Positions 42,646-51,314 of a stretch of DNA of 64,000 nucleotides are shown here, piece after piece (positions within the stretch are counted from its first letter, which is position 1; the number at the start of each line of letters is the position of its first letter). Origin of the DNA: Thermoproteota archaeon (GTDB lineage: Archaea; Thermoproteota; Nitrososphaeria; Nitrososphaerales; Nitrosopumilaceae); assembly GCA_003352285.1 (NCBI GenBank), contig QQVN01000003.1, positions 328,490 through 392,489 on the forward strand. Direction: 5' to 3'. A program made the position numbers and the translations under genes. Under the pieces are notes generated by a model, which had not been told where the DNA came from, made no database searches, and saw nothing but the letters and a program-made list of their open reading frames with translations.

Positions 42646-44355
42646 ATGAAAAATTTTGGAACATTAGAGTACGTTTTAGATCGATACTCGCAAGCTTGGA
42701 GCTGGAAAGTTACTGGCTCTAGAGCAGTAAACATGATCTCTCGGTTGATTCCAGAATCGTGGTATGGTGATGGGCCAAATGAGGCAATCATTCCAGACAG
42801 CACTGAAAATATACAACAGATAAAATGGATTTTAGATCGTTATCCACTAGAGGTCTTATCAAAATCTGCATGGAATAGAAAGATTGTAAAATCATATCCT
42901 ACACGTGAAAAAATTGAAAAAACTGAAAAGCTAAACCGTGTAAAACCTAGTGACCTCTTCAAAGGCTCATTGCTAAATTTCCAAAAAGAGGGATTAGACT
43001 TTCTCATAAAATCTAGTGGAAATGCACTACTTGCTGATGAGATGGGATTGGGCAAAACCGTTCAGACATTGGCATATCTTGCATCTGAGACACAAGCATT
43101 TCCAGCATTAATTGTCGCACCACTTGTAACACTAAACAACTGGCAACGTGAGATTGGAAAATTCCTTAAACGAAAAAGCAGAAACGGAAGAATACTTGAT
43201 GATCAAATTCCAACTTCAACAATTATTAGAAAAGGAAAGAGAGAGGAACTTGGAGAATATGACTTTTACATCATTAATTACGAATTATTAGACAAACGTT
43301 TTCCTGATTTAGCAAAGACAAAAATTAAATCAATTGTTTGTGATGAGGTACAAAACCTTCGCTCAAAAACTACCAAAAAATACTCTGCTGTAAAAAAACT
43401 TGCTGCACTTCCCACAATTCAGCATAGAATTGGATTATCCGGTACTCCAATTTACAATCGTGGTTCTGAAATATGGCCTATTGTTGATATTCTAAGACCT
43501 GGAATGCTTGGAAGCTTTAAAGAATTCTGTGGATATTTTTGCTTCATTAATGAGAAGGGAAAAGCTATAGTTTTAGAAAACAAGCGTGAATCCCTTCGAA
43601 AAGAATTACAAAAGCATGTAATGCTTCGACGAAAAAAAACTGATGTCTTAAAGGAGCTAAAAGACAAGGTACGATACAAGGAAGTTATTGATGCTGATAC
43701 TGATTACTATTTCAATGAATTAAATAAAATCTGGAAGAAGCTTGAAGAAGAGCAAAAGGATGCCTCCTCTGAATTTGATAAATCAGCATCATATCAGCGT
43801 GCAATTCAAAGTGAAAGGCAAGTAGCAGGAGCTGCAAAACTACCTCATGTGATCAACTTTGTAAAAAATATCATGGAAATTGAGGAAAGCGTAGTTGTCT
43901 TTTGCCATCACAAGGCGATTCATCAACTATTGCACAAGAGTCTTGCTGAATTCTCTCCGGTATCTGTAATTGGTGGCCAGACTGATAAAACAAGACAAGA
44001 GCAAATTGATCTCTTCCAGGAAGGAAAATCAAAACTAATGATTGCTGGTCTGCGTGCTGGCAATGTGGGAATTAATCTTACAAGAGCAAGATACGTAATC
44101 TTTGCTGAGCTTGACTGGAGTCCTGCAATTCACAGGCAAGCAGAAGACCGTCTACATAGAATTGGTCAGAAAAATACCGTATTTGCATACTATTTGATTG
44201 GAAATGGTACCCTTGATGATCATGTGGCAAACGTTCTAGTCGATAAGAGCTATGAGATTGATGCTATAATGGATGAAAAGGCAGAATCATATGAGAACAA
44301 AGAAAAGGCCCAACTAATCCTGGCACAAATTCAAGACAGACTACGTACTAAATAA
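42646..44355 (+). CDS. SNF2-family (SWI2/SNF2) DNA helicase-like ATPase
   Basis: A 569-residue protein with the two SNF2 RecA-like lobes: Walker A LLADEMGLGKT (K137), motif II SIVCDEVQNL, GLSGTPIYNRG, and C-terminal motifs VVFCHHKAIH, GGQTDKTRQEQ, LRAGNVGINLT and HRQAEDRLHRIGQ. An N-terminal extension of about 100 residues precedes the helicase. It resembles SMARCAL1/HepA-like proteins and probably remodels DNA-protein complexes. A winged-helix-like gene follows on the other strand. Confidence 0.93.
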   Translation: MKNFGTLEYVLDRYSQAWSWKVTGSRAVNMISRLIPESWYGDGPNEAIIPDSTENIQQIKWILDRYPLEVLSKSAWNRKIVKSYPTREKIEKTEKLNRVKPSDLFKGSLLNFQKEGLDFLIKSSGNALLADEMGLGKTVQTLAYLASETQAFPALIVAPLVTLNNWQREIGKFLKRKSRNGRILDDQIPTSTIIRKGKREELGEYDFYIINYELLDKRFPDLAKTKIKSIVCDEVQNLRSKTTKKYSAVKKLAALPTIQHRIGLSGTPIYNRGSEIWPIVDILRPGMLGSFKEFCGYFCFINEKGKAIVLENKRESLRKELQKHVMLRRKKTDVLKELKDKVRYKEVIDADTDYYFNELNKIWKKLEEEQKDASSEFDKSASYQRAIQSERQVAGAAKLPHVINFVKNIMEIEESVVVFCHHKAIHQLLHKSLAEFSPVSVIGGQTDKTRQEQIDLFQEGKSKLMIAGLRAGNVGINLTRARYVIFAELDWSPAIHRQAEDRLHRIGQKNTVFAYYLIGNGTLDDHVANVLVDKSYEIDAIMDEKAESYENKEKAQLILAQIQDRLRTK

Positions 44356-44356
44356 T

Positions 44357-44938
44357 TTATTTTGATTGTTCCTTAATCAGTGTAATTTTATCTAGGATAG
44401 AATTTTTTTGCTCATCAGTAATTTGTAATTTCTTTATCTGTAAAATTAACTCGTCAATTAATTCATCATTGTTTTTACTATGTGTGATTTTGTGAGGTTT
44501 TTCAATCTCTGCAATTCCTGCATCTAAAATTTCATACATCTTTTCTAAACCCGAATCAGTTCGTAAAGGAGACATCATGACTAGCTGTTCTTTTCGTAAC
44601 CTTTCAATCTCTTCAAAAACTATCTTCTCATCTTCATTTAGATATGTGGCTATCTTTTCTAATGGAAATGCTTTGATGTCTAAAATTCTTAGAATCTTTA
44701 AGCGCAATGGTACTTGATGATCCCAAAAAATATTCTTTGCAGTATCTGTAATAGTAAACGTTCCATCACTGTTCATTAAAATCAGATTTCTTTCCTTAAG
44801 CGATGCTAGTGCATCCAATGTTCTTCCGACTCCTAGTCTTTTTAGCTCTGACTCTTCAATGTCTTTTTCATTAAACGTTCCATTCTTCTTGATTCCTAAA
44901 TACAAAAATTCTAAATCCAATGTTCCAAGATTTGACAT
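44357..44938 (-). CDS. Winged-helix-type protein, probable transcription factor
   Basis: A 193-residue protein with repeated small HTH-like segments (LEFLYLGIKKNGTFNEKDIEES, TLDALASLKERNLI, FPLEKIATYLNEDEKIVFEEIERL) and a C-terminal coiled coil (LILQIKKLQITDEQK). No ligand-binding domain. It converges on the SNF2 gene with a single base between. Confidence 0.6.
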   Translation of the reverse strand: MSNLGTLDLEFLYLGIKKNGTFNEKDIEESELKRLGVGRTLDALASLKERNLILMNSDGTFTITDTAKNIFWDHQVPLRLKILRILDIKAFPLEKIATYLNEDEKIVFEEIERLRKEQLVMMSPLRTDSGLEKMYEILDAGIAEIEKPHKITHSKNNDELIDELILQIKKLQITDEQKNSILDKITLIKEQSK

Positions 44939-45010
44939 ATGAAAAATCCCTCAGCGCCGCATAAATGTGATGTCCCAAAAATATAATTAAAAACTCAGTT
45001 TGGGCTAGTC

Positions 45011-45634
45011 ATGGTACGATACGAACTTCCTCCGCTCGGATATGGGTATGATGAGCTAGAACCATACATTGATGCAAAAACAATGGAGATTCATCATACA
45101 AAGCATCACAAGGCATATGCTGATGGCCTAAACTCTGTACTTGATAGTATTGCCGGACAATTTCACCCTACATACATCTCTGCGATTTTATCTGACTTGA
45201 ATTTGGTACCGGAATCTGCTCGAAGTAAAGTGAATTTCTTTGGCGGGGGATATGAGAATCATAGATTATTTTGGGAGATGATGAGCCCCAATGGCGGAGG
45301 TTCCCCTGGTGGAAAAATTGGAGATGCCATTGATGTCTATTTTGGAAGCTTTGAGAAATTCAAAGAGGAATTTTCTGCAAAGACTGCTTTAATCCAAGGA
45401 AGTGGATGGGGATGGCTTGTCTATGATGATAACTTTAAGCGATTAGAGTATCTTAGCACTCAAGACCAAACTAGTCCTTGGACAAGAAATAGAAGGCCAA
45501 TTTTAGGTCTAGATGTTTGGGAACATGCTTACTATCTGAAATATCAAAACAAAAGAGCTGACTATATTGATGCATGGTGGAATGTTGTAAATTGGGACTC
45601 GATTGATTACCAATTCTCTGAAATTTCGGCATAA
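45011..45634 (+). CDS. sod: Fe/Mn superoxide dismutase
   Basis: A 207-residue SOD of the Fe/Mn family: ligands H28 (MEIHHTKHH), H84 (ENHRLFW), D168 and H172 (LDVWEHAYYLKYQ). The usual GGH before NH is GGY (Y81), and the second-sphere Gln region reads STQDQTSP. Length and fold are standard. It detoxifies superoxide in the cytosol. It does not lie in an operon. Confidence 0.93.
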   Translation: MVRYELPPLGYGYDELEPYIDAKTMEIHHTKHHKAYADGLNSVLDSIAGQFHPTYISAILSDLNLVPESARSKVNFFGGGYENHRLFWEMMSPNGGGSPGGKIGDAIDVYFGSFEKFKEEFSAKTALIQGSGWGWLVYDDNFKRLEYLSTQDQTSPWTRNRRPILGLDVWEHAYYLKYQNKRADYIDAWWNVVNWDSIDYQFSEISA

Positions 45635-45676
45635 TTTGGATAAAGTCTTTTAACTAATTTCCCAATCGTTTGCATA

Positions 45677-47014
45677 ATGAACAAGACTATCAAGTACCTT
45701 GGATTGTTACTAATCCTTCCACTATTTACTGTGGCACTGACGACAAACTTTGCAATTGATGCAGAAGCTGCAAAAGGGCAAGGCGTTCCAACAAAATCAT
45801 ACGGTTCTAAAACTCAGGTATGTGGTGACAGACTTTGTTCTGAGATTCCTGGTGGAAAAGCTGGATTTGAATCTGGAAACACAAGTACACAAACTACTGT
45901 ACCTCCAAAAGAAAAACCAGCAATGAAAGATGAATCCATGAAATCCATGGAGAAACCAGCAATGAAAGATGATCACATGAAAGATGATCACATGAAAGAT
46001 GATAACATGAAAGACAAATCCATGAAATCCATGGAAGCTCACAAAGAAAGTTCTGGCTTGAAACTATCTAGAGCAAATGTCCCGGCAACGATTCCATTAC
46101 ATCATGGATTCTATGATGGCGGAGATGTTTACTATATCATTACTGATGCCAGTGATCCTAAACATGCTGATGTTATTACCGAACAGCAAGGTTGGAAAGT
46201 TGAATTAGCTCCACTTTTAGCTAATGCTCCTGAAGAAGCATTGTCTACGACATACTTCTTTACTAACGGAGTCAAAGGCGACGGTATTCATGGATATCAA
46301 GGTCAAGTCTTTACATCTACACCTGCACAACCAGAAATGTACAGCGGATTGACTTCTCACATCCATGTAACATGGACTGATGCATCAAAAGCACGTCTTT
46401 TGATGTCTGAAGAAGATATTCTAAATGCTGAAAAAGCAGGCGAAGTTGCACTATCACCACTACCTGTGGTAATCAACATGCCTCAGATTGTATGGCCTGA
46501 TGGGCAAATGATGGTAAAAGAGGACAAGACTCTCACTGATAAAACACCATACGGTGGAGGACAAGTACTAGATATTGATACTGAAGAAATGACTGTGACC
46601 TTTATTGCACATAGAGGTTGGGGACCAGACGGTAGAACAATTTACTACATTGTAACTGACGCTACCCCGAGTGGTCCTGCAGAAATGATGGGTGTAGTTT
46701 ATTCTCCAACATCTGCAAGTCTCTTGGCAAACTCTGGAGCAGTAGACCTATTCCAATTTATGAATGGACTTAAGGGTACTGGACCATTAGGATTCCAACC
46801 TGGAATTGCAGCAGGTGCACCTGGTGATGAAAACTATTCACCAATGTGGAGAATCTTTTTGGTTGGATGGGAAGATCCTCATCATGCAAAATTGTTAGAG
46901 ACAACTGGTGATATCAACTACTACAAAGAAGCAGGCAAACTCAAAGTCAATATCGCAAAACCGATGGACTCAGATCACATAGTGAACTGTCCATTCATTG
47001 ATCCCTTCCAATAG
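45677..47014 (+). CDS. Secreted two-domain protein with Met/Asp-rich repeat
   Basis: A 445-residue protein: signal peptide, a polar part with 15-bp repeats encoding MKDDH units (about residues 90-115), then two copies of the same beta-rich domain (VYYIITDASDPKH and IYYIVTDATPSGP, each followed by a GDGIHGYQG / GTGPLGFQPG loop and SHIHVTWTDA-like strand). I connect it with DUF7482-type archaeal domains, with limited certainty. A Met/His/Asp patch could bind metal. Confidence 0.72.
   Translation: MNKTIKYLGLLLILPLFTVALTTNFAIDAEAAKGQGVPTKSYGSKTQVCGDRLCSEIPGGKAGFESGNTSTQTTVPPKEKPAMKDESMKSMEKPAMKDDHMKDDHMKDDNMKDKSMKSMEAHKESSGLKLSRANVPATIPLHHGFYDGGDVYYIITDASDPKHADVITEQQGWKVELAPLLANAPEEALSTTYFFTNGVKGDGIHGYQGQVFTSTPAQPEMYSGLTSHIHVTWTDASKARLLMSEEDILNAEKAGEVALSPLPVVINMPQIVWPDGQMMVKEDKTLTDKTPYGGGQVLDIDTEEMTVTFIAHRGWGPDGRTIYYIVTDATPSGPAEMMGVVYSPTSASLLANSGAVDLFQFMNGLKGTGPLGFQPGIAAGAPGDENYSPMWRIFLVGWEDPHHAKLLETTGDINYYKEAGKLKVNIAKPMDSDHIVNCPFIDPFQ
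45962..46021 (+). repeat. 15-bp tandem repeat encoding MKDDH units
   Basis: Two exact 15-bp units (ATGAAAGATGATCAC) and two diverged units run in register with the reading frame, within the Met/Asp-rich linker. Copy number may vary between strains. Confidence 0.85.
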
Positions 47015-47129
47015 GGACTAATCTTTTCTTTTTATTTTGAGGAACATCCTGATTTTTATCGTAAATTGCTTTTAGAGTACGTTTCAAAACTCCGAATCGT
47101 ATTTTAGTATCTAACAGATATCGATATCG

Positions 47130-48737
47130 ATGATTTACGGACTGGGAGTTTTAATTGCCGTTTCTATGTTATTCATTACAGTTACCCCTGCTTTTGCTCA
47201 GCATCATGGTGGTTCATTAGCACCACCAATTGACTTTGGTGGTATGCAGGTAGCACTAAGCTCAGTCTTATCTCCTGAGGATTTTTCATTTGGAGATAGT
47301 AAAAGTGCCAACCTGTCCATACGATTTTTTGATAGTACAAGTGATACCAATATCAAAAGCGTAACATACCGTGTGCAAATTTTCCAAGATGATAATCTTG
47401 TTGCTAATGAGTATTTTTACGATGAAGATGGAACTCTTGATTTAGAAATCAGACCCACTACTGGATGTACTCAGGAAGATTTATGGAAATGCACAAAATA
47501 TCTCGGTGAAAAACATGCAATTGCTGGTGCATATTATGCAAGAGGAAGCTCTATTCCAATAATTCAAGGTCCTGTATTTGATAAGAGTGGAGACTATAAT
47601 GTCAAAGTCTCAATTGTTGGTGCAACAAATCCTAGAACAATGACTACTACTGATTTACACTTTGAAACATTTCTTTCACTTCCTTCTACACAAAACTTTT
47701 TCATTAAAACTGCAAATGCTGAAGAATATCCAATCTCTGTAAAGTCATTTTCAGGTGATGTATTAAACTTCAAGTTTGATGATTCATCAAATAAGTTTTC
47801 ATATGAAATTCCATTTGACTGGAATCATTTAGAACACCATGAAGGCGCAATAAAACAAACAATATCTCTTCCAAAAAGCTTTTCAATTTTTAAACAAGGT
47901 CATGATGTAGATGTCTTTGTAGAAGGAGAAAAAATTAAACAAAGCTCTATCCTGTTTGATTCTTCATCTGCTAATGAGAACCAAATTCGTTTGAGCATAT
48001 CACATGAAAAATTAGTGCAAATTCAAAACAAAAATTCTAATAAAAATTCCATGTTGGTGGAGATCTCCTCTGGTGAAAAATCAGAGCTGAATCACTTGGA
48101 CTTTAAATTTGAAAATGGATACACAGCAAAAGTCTCATGGAACTCAAAATCAAAATCTGGTGAAAAAATCCCATTTAGTTTTTCATTCTTTGACTCTAAT
48201 GGAGCTCCAGCTAAAAACATCTTGTTTGCATACAGCCTACTTGATTCATCAGGAAAAGAATTCTGGTCAAACATTGGCTCTAATCAAAAATATCTTGGAA
48301 TCTTGTCTTCAAGTGGAACCTTCAATGAATCAGTATTGCTCGCAAAGGATGGGAAATATCAGATGAAGGTAATCTTGACTGGTCAAGGAGAACAAAACTT
48401 TGCAAAATTCTTTACATCCCAAACTGAATTTGAGATCTCATCTAAAGGGGGCACTACTGAAACTAGTTCTCCTGAGGTTCCTTCATGGATAAAGAACAAT
48501 GCTGGATGGTGGTCAAAAGGCAGTATTGGTGATTCTGACTTTGTCTCAGGAATTCAATACCTAGTCAAAGAAAAGATAATCAAAGTGTCTGCATCGTCTA
48601 CAGGCGAATCCTCTCCTGAAATCCCATCATGGATTAAGAGTAATGCAGGCTGGTGGTCTGAAGGAAAAATCTCAGATAATGATTTCCTAAAGGGTGTGGA
48701 GTTTCTAATCCAAAAGGGAATAATCAAAGTCAACTAA
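47130..48737 (+). CDS. Large secreted surface protein with tandem C-terminal P-x-WIK repeats
   Basis: A 535-residue protein with a signal peptide (ending AFAQ), a large beta-rich region with no named domain, and two 45-residue repeats at the end: PSWIKNNAGWWSKG with DFVSGIQYLV and PSWIKSNAGWWSEG with DFLKGVEFLI. These repeats occur on many thaumarchaeal surface proteins, here also at 34668. They probably anchor or pack the protein into the envelope. Confidence 0.82.
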   Translation: MIYGLGVLIAVSMLFITVTPAFAQHHGGSLAPPIDFGGMQVALSSVLSPEDFSFGDSKSANLSIRFFDSTSDTNIKSVTYRVQIFQDDNLVANEYFYDEDGTLDLEIRPTTGCTQEDLWKCTKYLGEKHAIAGAYYARGSSIPIIQGPVFDKSGDYNVKVSIVGATNPRTMTTTDLHFETFLSLPSTQNFFIKTANAEEYPISVKSFSGDVLNFKFDDSSNKFSYEIPFDWNHLEHHEGAIKQTISLPKSFSIFKQGHDVDVFVEGEKIKQSSILFDSSSANENQIRLSISHEKLVQIQNKNSNKNSMLVEISSGEKSELNHLDFKFENGYTAKVSWNSKSKSGEKIPFSFSFFDSNGAPAKNILFAYSLLDSSGKEFWSNIGSNQKYLGILSSSGTFNESVLLAKDGKYQMKVILTGQGEQNFAKFFTSQTEFEISSKGGTTETSSPEVPSWIKNNAGWWSKGSIGDSDFVSGIQYLVKEKIIKVSASSTGESSPEIPSWIKSNAGWWSEGKISDNDFLKGVEFLIQKGIIKVN

Positions 48738-48787
48738 TCAGATAATTTTACGAATCTTTATTTCTGATAAAAAATCTGCATTTTATC

Positions 48788-49039
48788 ATGGATTTTATGC
48801 TGGAAGAAGAATTAATCGATCTTATGACTCACTGTCTTCAAAATCCTGAATCATCTGATGTAGAAGAAAAAAAACAAAGGATCTCTCAAATTGGTCAAGA
48901 ACTGTATGATGATGGTGGTGTAGATGCAATGGAGAACTTTTTCTTTGCAATTAGAAATAGAATTCAAGAAGAGATCAAAAAAGATCCTCAACCATTTAGA
49001 TCGCTGTGGAATGGAATCAGTGATGAATGGAAGTATTAG
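48788..49039 (+). CDS. Hypothetical small acidic protein
   Basis: An 83-residue acidic helical protein (MLEEELIDLMTHCLQNPESS; DAMENFFFAIRNRIQEEI). No motif. Its TATA-like upstream stretch is weak. It is placed after the surface protein. Confidence 0.6.
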   Translation: MDFMLEEELIDLMTHCLQNPESSDVEEKKQRISQIGQELYDDGGVDAMENFFFAIRNRIQEEIKKDPQPFRSLWNGISDEWKY

Positions 49040-49137
49040 TTTTTAAAAACCCTGTAATTTTTTGAATATTTCTTTAGTAGGATAACAATGATGATGCATT
49101 GTTACAAATAATGTATTGACGCAAGTATTTTGCAATA

Positions 49138-49680
49138 TTATTGGGGAGGGGTGGTATCAACCTCAAATGATAGGGATTTTTCTGTATAATCAAAATCGAC
49201 TTTTTTCAACTGAAAACTCTCAAAAACATATTTGTACAATCCTGAAAGATATATTGACCACTTTGCACCCATGTCATGCTGAATAACAAAAGTGTGCTTT
49301 GTTTCATCTATAATGTGACTGTATGGATAATTTGATATTCGTATCCATGTCTCAATCACATTCAGTGCTGTTTCGATATTGTATTTTTGTCGTAATAACA
49401 ATACAATGTCTTTTGTCGTATCTGCTGCTACCTTTTCAGCAATATTCATTATCTCACTTCCGGAATATTTTTCCAAAAGCAACTTGATCAACTGTTTTCG
49501 TAATGAAACAAAACCTGCTTGAGTAGCTGCAGAATGCCAATCCACATAAGAGCTTACAATTTGGTTTGCAAGTGTATTAAGTGAAATCTCTTTTTTCTTT
49601 GCCTCCTCATTTAATATCCTGAGGTTGTTTGGATCAAGCCTGAATGTGACACTTGTTTTTGTTTTTTTAACTTCACTCAT
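49138..49680 (-). CDS. Ribbon-helix-helix regulator with C-terminal unknown domain
   Basis: A 180-residue protein with an RHH-like start (KTSVTFRLDPNNLRILNEEAKKKEISLNTLANQIVSSYVDW, read as strand, helix, helix) and a larger domain with IETWIRISNYPYSHI and a C-terminal strand-rich part. The ligand or sensor role is unknown. GCATTGCA repeats lie just upstream and may be its operator. Confidence 0.7.
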   Translation of the reverse strand: MSEVKKTKTSVTFRLDPNNLRILNEEAKKKEISLNTLANQIVSSYVDWHSAATQAGFVSLRKQLIKLLLEKYSGSEIMNIAEKVAADTTKDIVLLLRQKYNIETALNVIETWIRISNYPYSHIIDETKHTFVIQHDMGAKWSIYLSGLYKYVFESFQLKKVDFDYTEKSLSFEVDTTPPQ

Positions 49681-49695
49681 ACTTTCTTACAGTAA

Positions 49696-49726
49696 GCATT
49701 GCATGTAAGCCTTTGCTTGCATTGCA
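49696..49726. promoter_or_regulatory. Candidate operator: two direct GCATTGCA repeats before the RHH gene
   Basis: Eight-base GCATTGCA occurs at 49696-49703 and 49719-49726, 23 bp apart (about two helical turns), with a related AATGCATAC after it. The first lies 15 nt before the RHH start codon. RHH proteins commonly bind short repeats near their own gene; this is inference. Confidence 0.4.
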
Positions 49727-49843
49727 CGAAAATGCATACAAATGATTGCAGTGAATAAAAATTGTTTAGGAAAATTTTCTTTGTTGCAAAAAATTCATGA
49801 AATTTTAATAATATTTGTAAAAATTAGATCATAGATACTACCA

Positions 49844-50248
49844 ATGAATCTACATGAAGAATACGAAAAAAATGAATCGATAAGACCAAGAGTTGTAATT
49901 GTGGATGATGACTCTGATATTACAGATGTACTCAAGGAGCTGCTAGAAATGAACGGAATGAATGTAGTTGGTGTTGGGGAAAATGGAATGGAGGCAGTAG
50001 AACTTTATCAGTATTACAAACCAGATGTCATTGTTACTGATTTAACAATGCCGCAGTATGATGGATTCTTTGCCATCAAAGAAATTCAAAAATTTGATTC
50101 CGAGTCAAAGATTATAGTGTATACAGGATGTGATCTGTCGAATCCTGATTCGATAAAAAAGATTGGTGCCTCTGTGATAATTCAAAAACCCTACCGCTTG
50201 AGCAATCTTGTTGGTGCAATTTATGGGGTATTGGGAATACAAGCTTGA
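49844..50248 (+). CDS. CheY-like stand-alone response regulator
   Basis: A 134-residue receiver: D21, D22 acid pair (VIVDDDSDIT), phosphosite D66 (VIVTDLTMPQYDG), T in IVYTGC and K in IIQKPY. It has a short N-terminal extension of about 12 residues. No output domain. Possible partner of the orphan kinases. Confidence 0.9.
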   Translation: MNLHEEYEKNESIRPRVVIVDDDSDITDVLKELLEMNGMNVVGVGENGMEAVELYQYYKPDVIVTDLTMPQYDGFFAIKEIQKFDSESKIIVYTGCDLSNPDSIKKIGASVIIQKPYRLSNLVGAIYGVLGIQA

Positions 50249-50338
50249 AATCTATTGATGGAATTTTGATAATTTCATATAAAAATTAATTTTTGTCTAA
50301 AAGCATTAACTTTTTTTTTAAAAAAGAAGAACGATGTT

Positions 50339-50482
50339 CTAGGCTTTGCCTATTCTGAACATCTTTGTGTTGCATGTTGGGCAAGTGCCCTTTACTGCTG
50401 GTTTTCCGTTTTTCAGGGTTGTTGGGCTTGCGCCTTTGATCTCCCTTTTACTACGGCACTTGACACAATATCCTGTAGTCAT
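50339..50482 (-). CDS. 47-aa zinc-ribbon protein (DUF5679-like)
   Basis: A 47-residue protein with CVKCRSK near the start and GTCPTCNTKMFR at the end, a four-Cys zinc ribbon. The central sequence KGASPTTLKNGKPAVKG is typical of small archaeal ribbons annotated DUF5679. Start at ATG 50482. Confidence 0.82.
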   Translation of the reverse strand: MTTGYCVKCRSKREIKGASPTTLKNGKPAVKGTCPTCNTKMFRIGKA

Positions 50483-50695
50483 ACTATTACTCAAAAAAGG
50501 TCGTATTAGCAGAATCCTGTGAAAATTATTTAACTACATGGCAAATTGGATATTGAAAAATTTCCAAAAAAAGCACTTTTTTATGCTATTTTGGACATTT
50601 TTAGGTATAAATCGTAAGTTAGGTTTAAAAAATAAGGTTGGCAGCAGATCAAATTTTCAAAATGATTCAAATGTATTGGAAATTGTAAATCTAGA

Positions 50696-51283
50696 ATGGA
50701 TAAAAAGTATATTGCAAGTTTATTGGGAATTTTAATTTTGATTGCAATCTTTTTTTCTGTAACGTTTTACATTTATCCAAATCAAATCTACCAACAGAGC
50801 AATCTAGTTCCGATTCCAATTCTTGATGTTACATTAAGCTCAAATGAAATTCAAAACGGCGAATCATTTGTTTTAGATGTAGTTTCAAAAAATACTGGTG
50901 ATATTGCAGATATCCAAATTGTTTCAATTGCATTTCCTAGATTAGATGATACTTTGGATGCTGTGAAAATAAAAAATTATGATTTCACACAATCTCCTCA
51001 TTATGTAAAGATTGGAGATGAGATCGGTGCAAAATATTCTGGAGGAAAAGAAACAATCCTCGCACAATATCCATCAATTGAGGCATACAGTAGACCTGTT
51101 CCAAGCGGGACAGTCAATATTATATCAGTACAAATCACCCCACCAGAGCCTGGCATATTTGATGTCTATGTAAAATCAATAGGAATTCCTCACTTTACTG
51201 ATGCATCTCACTATCCACAAGAAGGCATTTTGGATCATCAATCAGAATTAGTTGAGGTCTATAGCGTTACTGTAAAGCCATAA
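50696..51283 (+). CDS. Membrane-anchored exported protein, unknown function
   Basis: A 195-residue protein with an N-terminal membrane helix and a beta-rich exported domain (ILDVTLSSNEIQNGESFVL then strands) with repeated strand-like VKIGDE and PPEPGIFDVYVKS motifs, as in Ig-like folds. The gene precedes a multi-helix membrane protein by 31 bases. No family recognised. Confidence 0.65.
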   Translation: MDKKYIASLLGILILIAIFFSVTFYIYPNQIYQQSNLVPIPILDVTLSSNEIQNGESFVLDVVSKNTGDIADIQIVSIAFPRLDDTLDAVKIKNYDFTQSPHYVKIGDEIGAKYSGGKETILAQYPSIEAYSRPVPSGTVNIISVQITPPEPGIFDVYVKSIGIPHFTDASHYPQEGILDHQSELVEVYSVTVKP

Positions 51284-51314
51284 TTATAGAAAATGGATAT
51301 TTCATGGTGATAAA

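Noticed and set aside
50538..50735. 65-codon frame in the gap before the exported protein at 50696
   Set aside because: Aromatic, low-complexity sequence with no ribosome site, overlapping the real start at 50696; likely chance.
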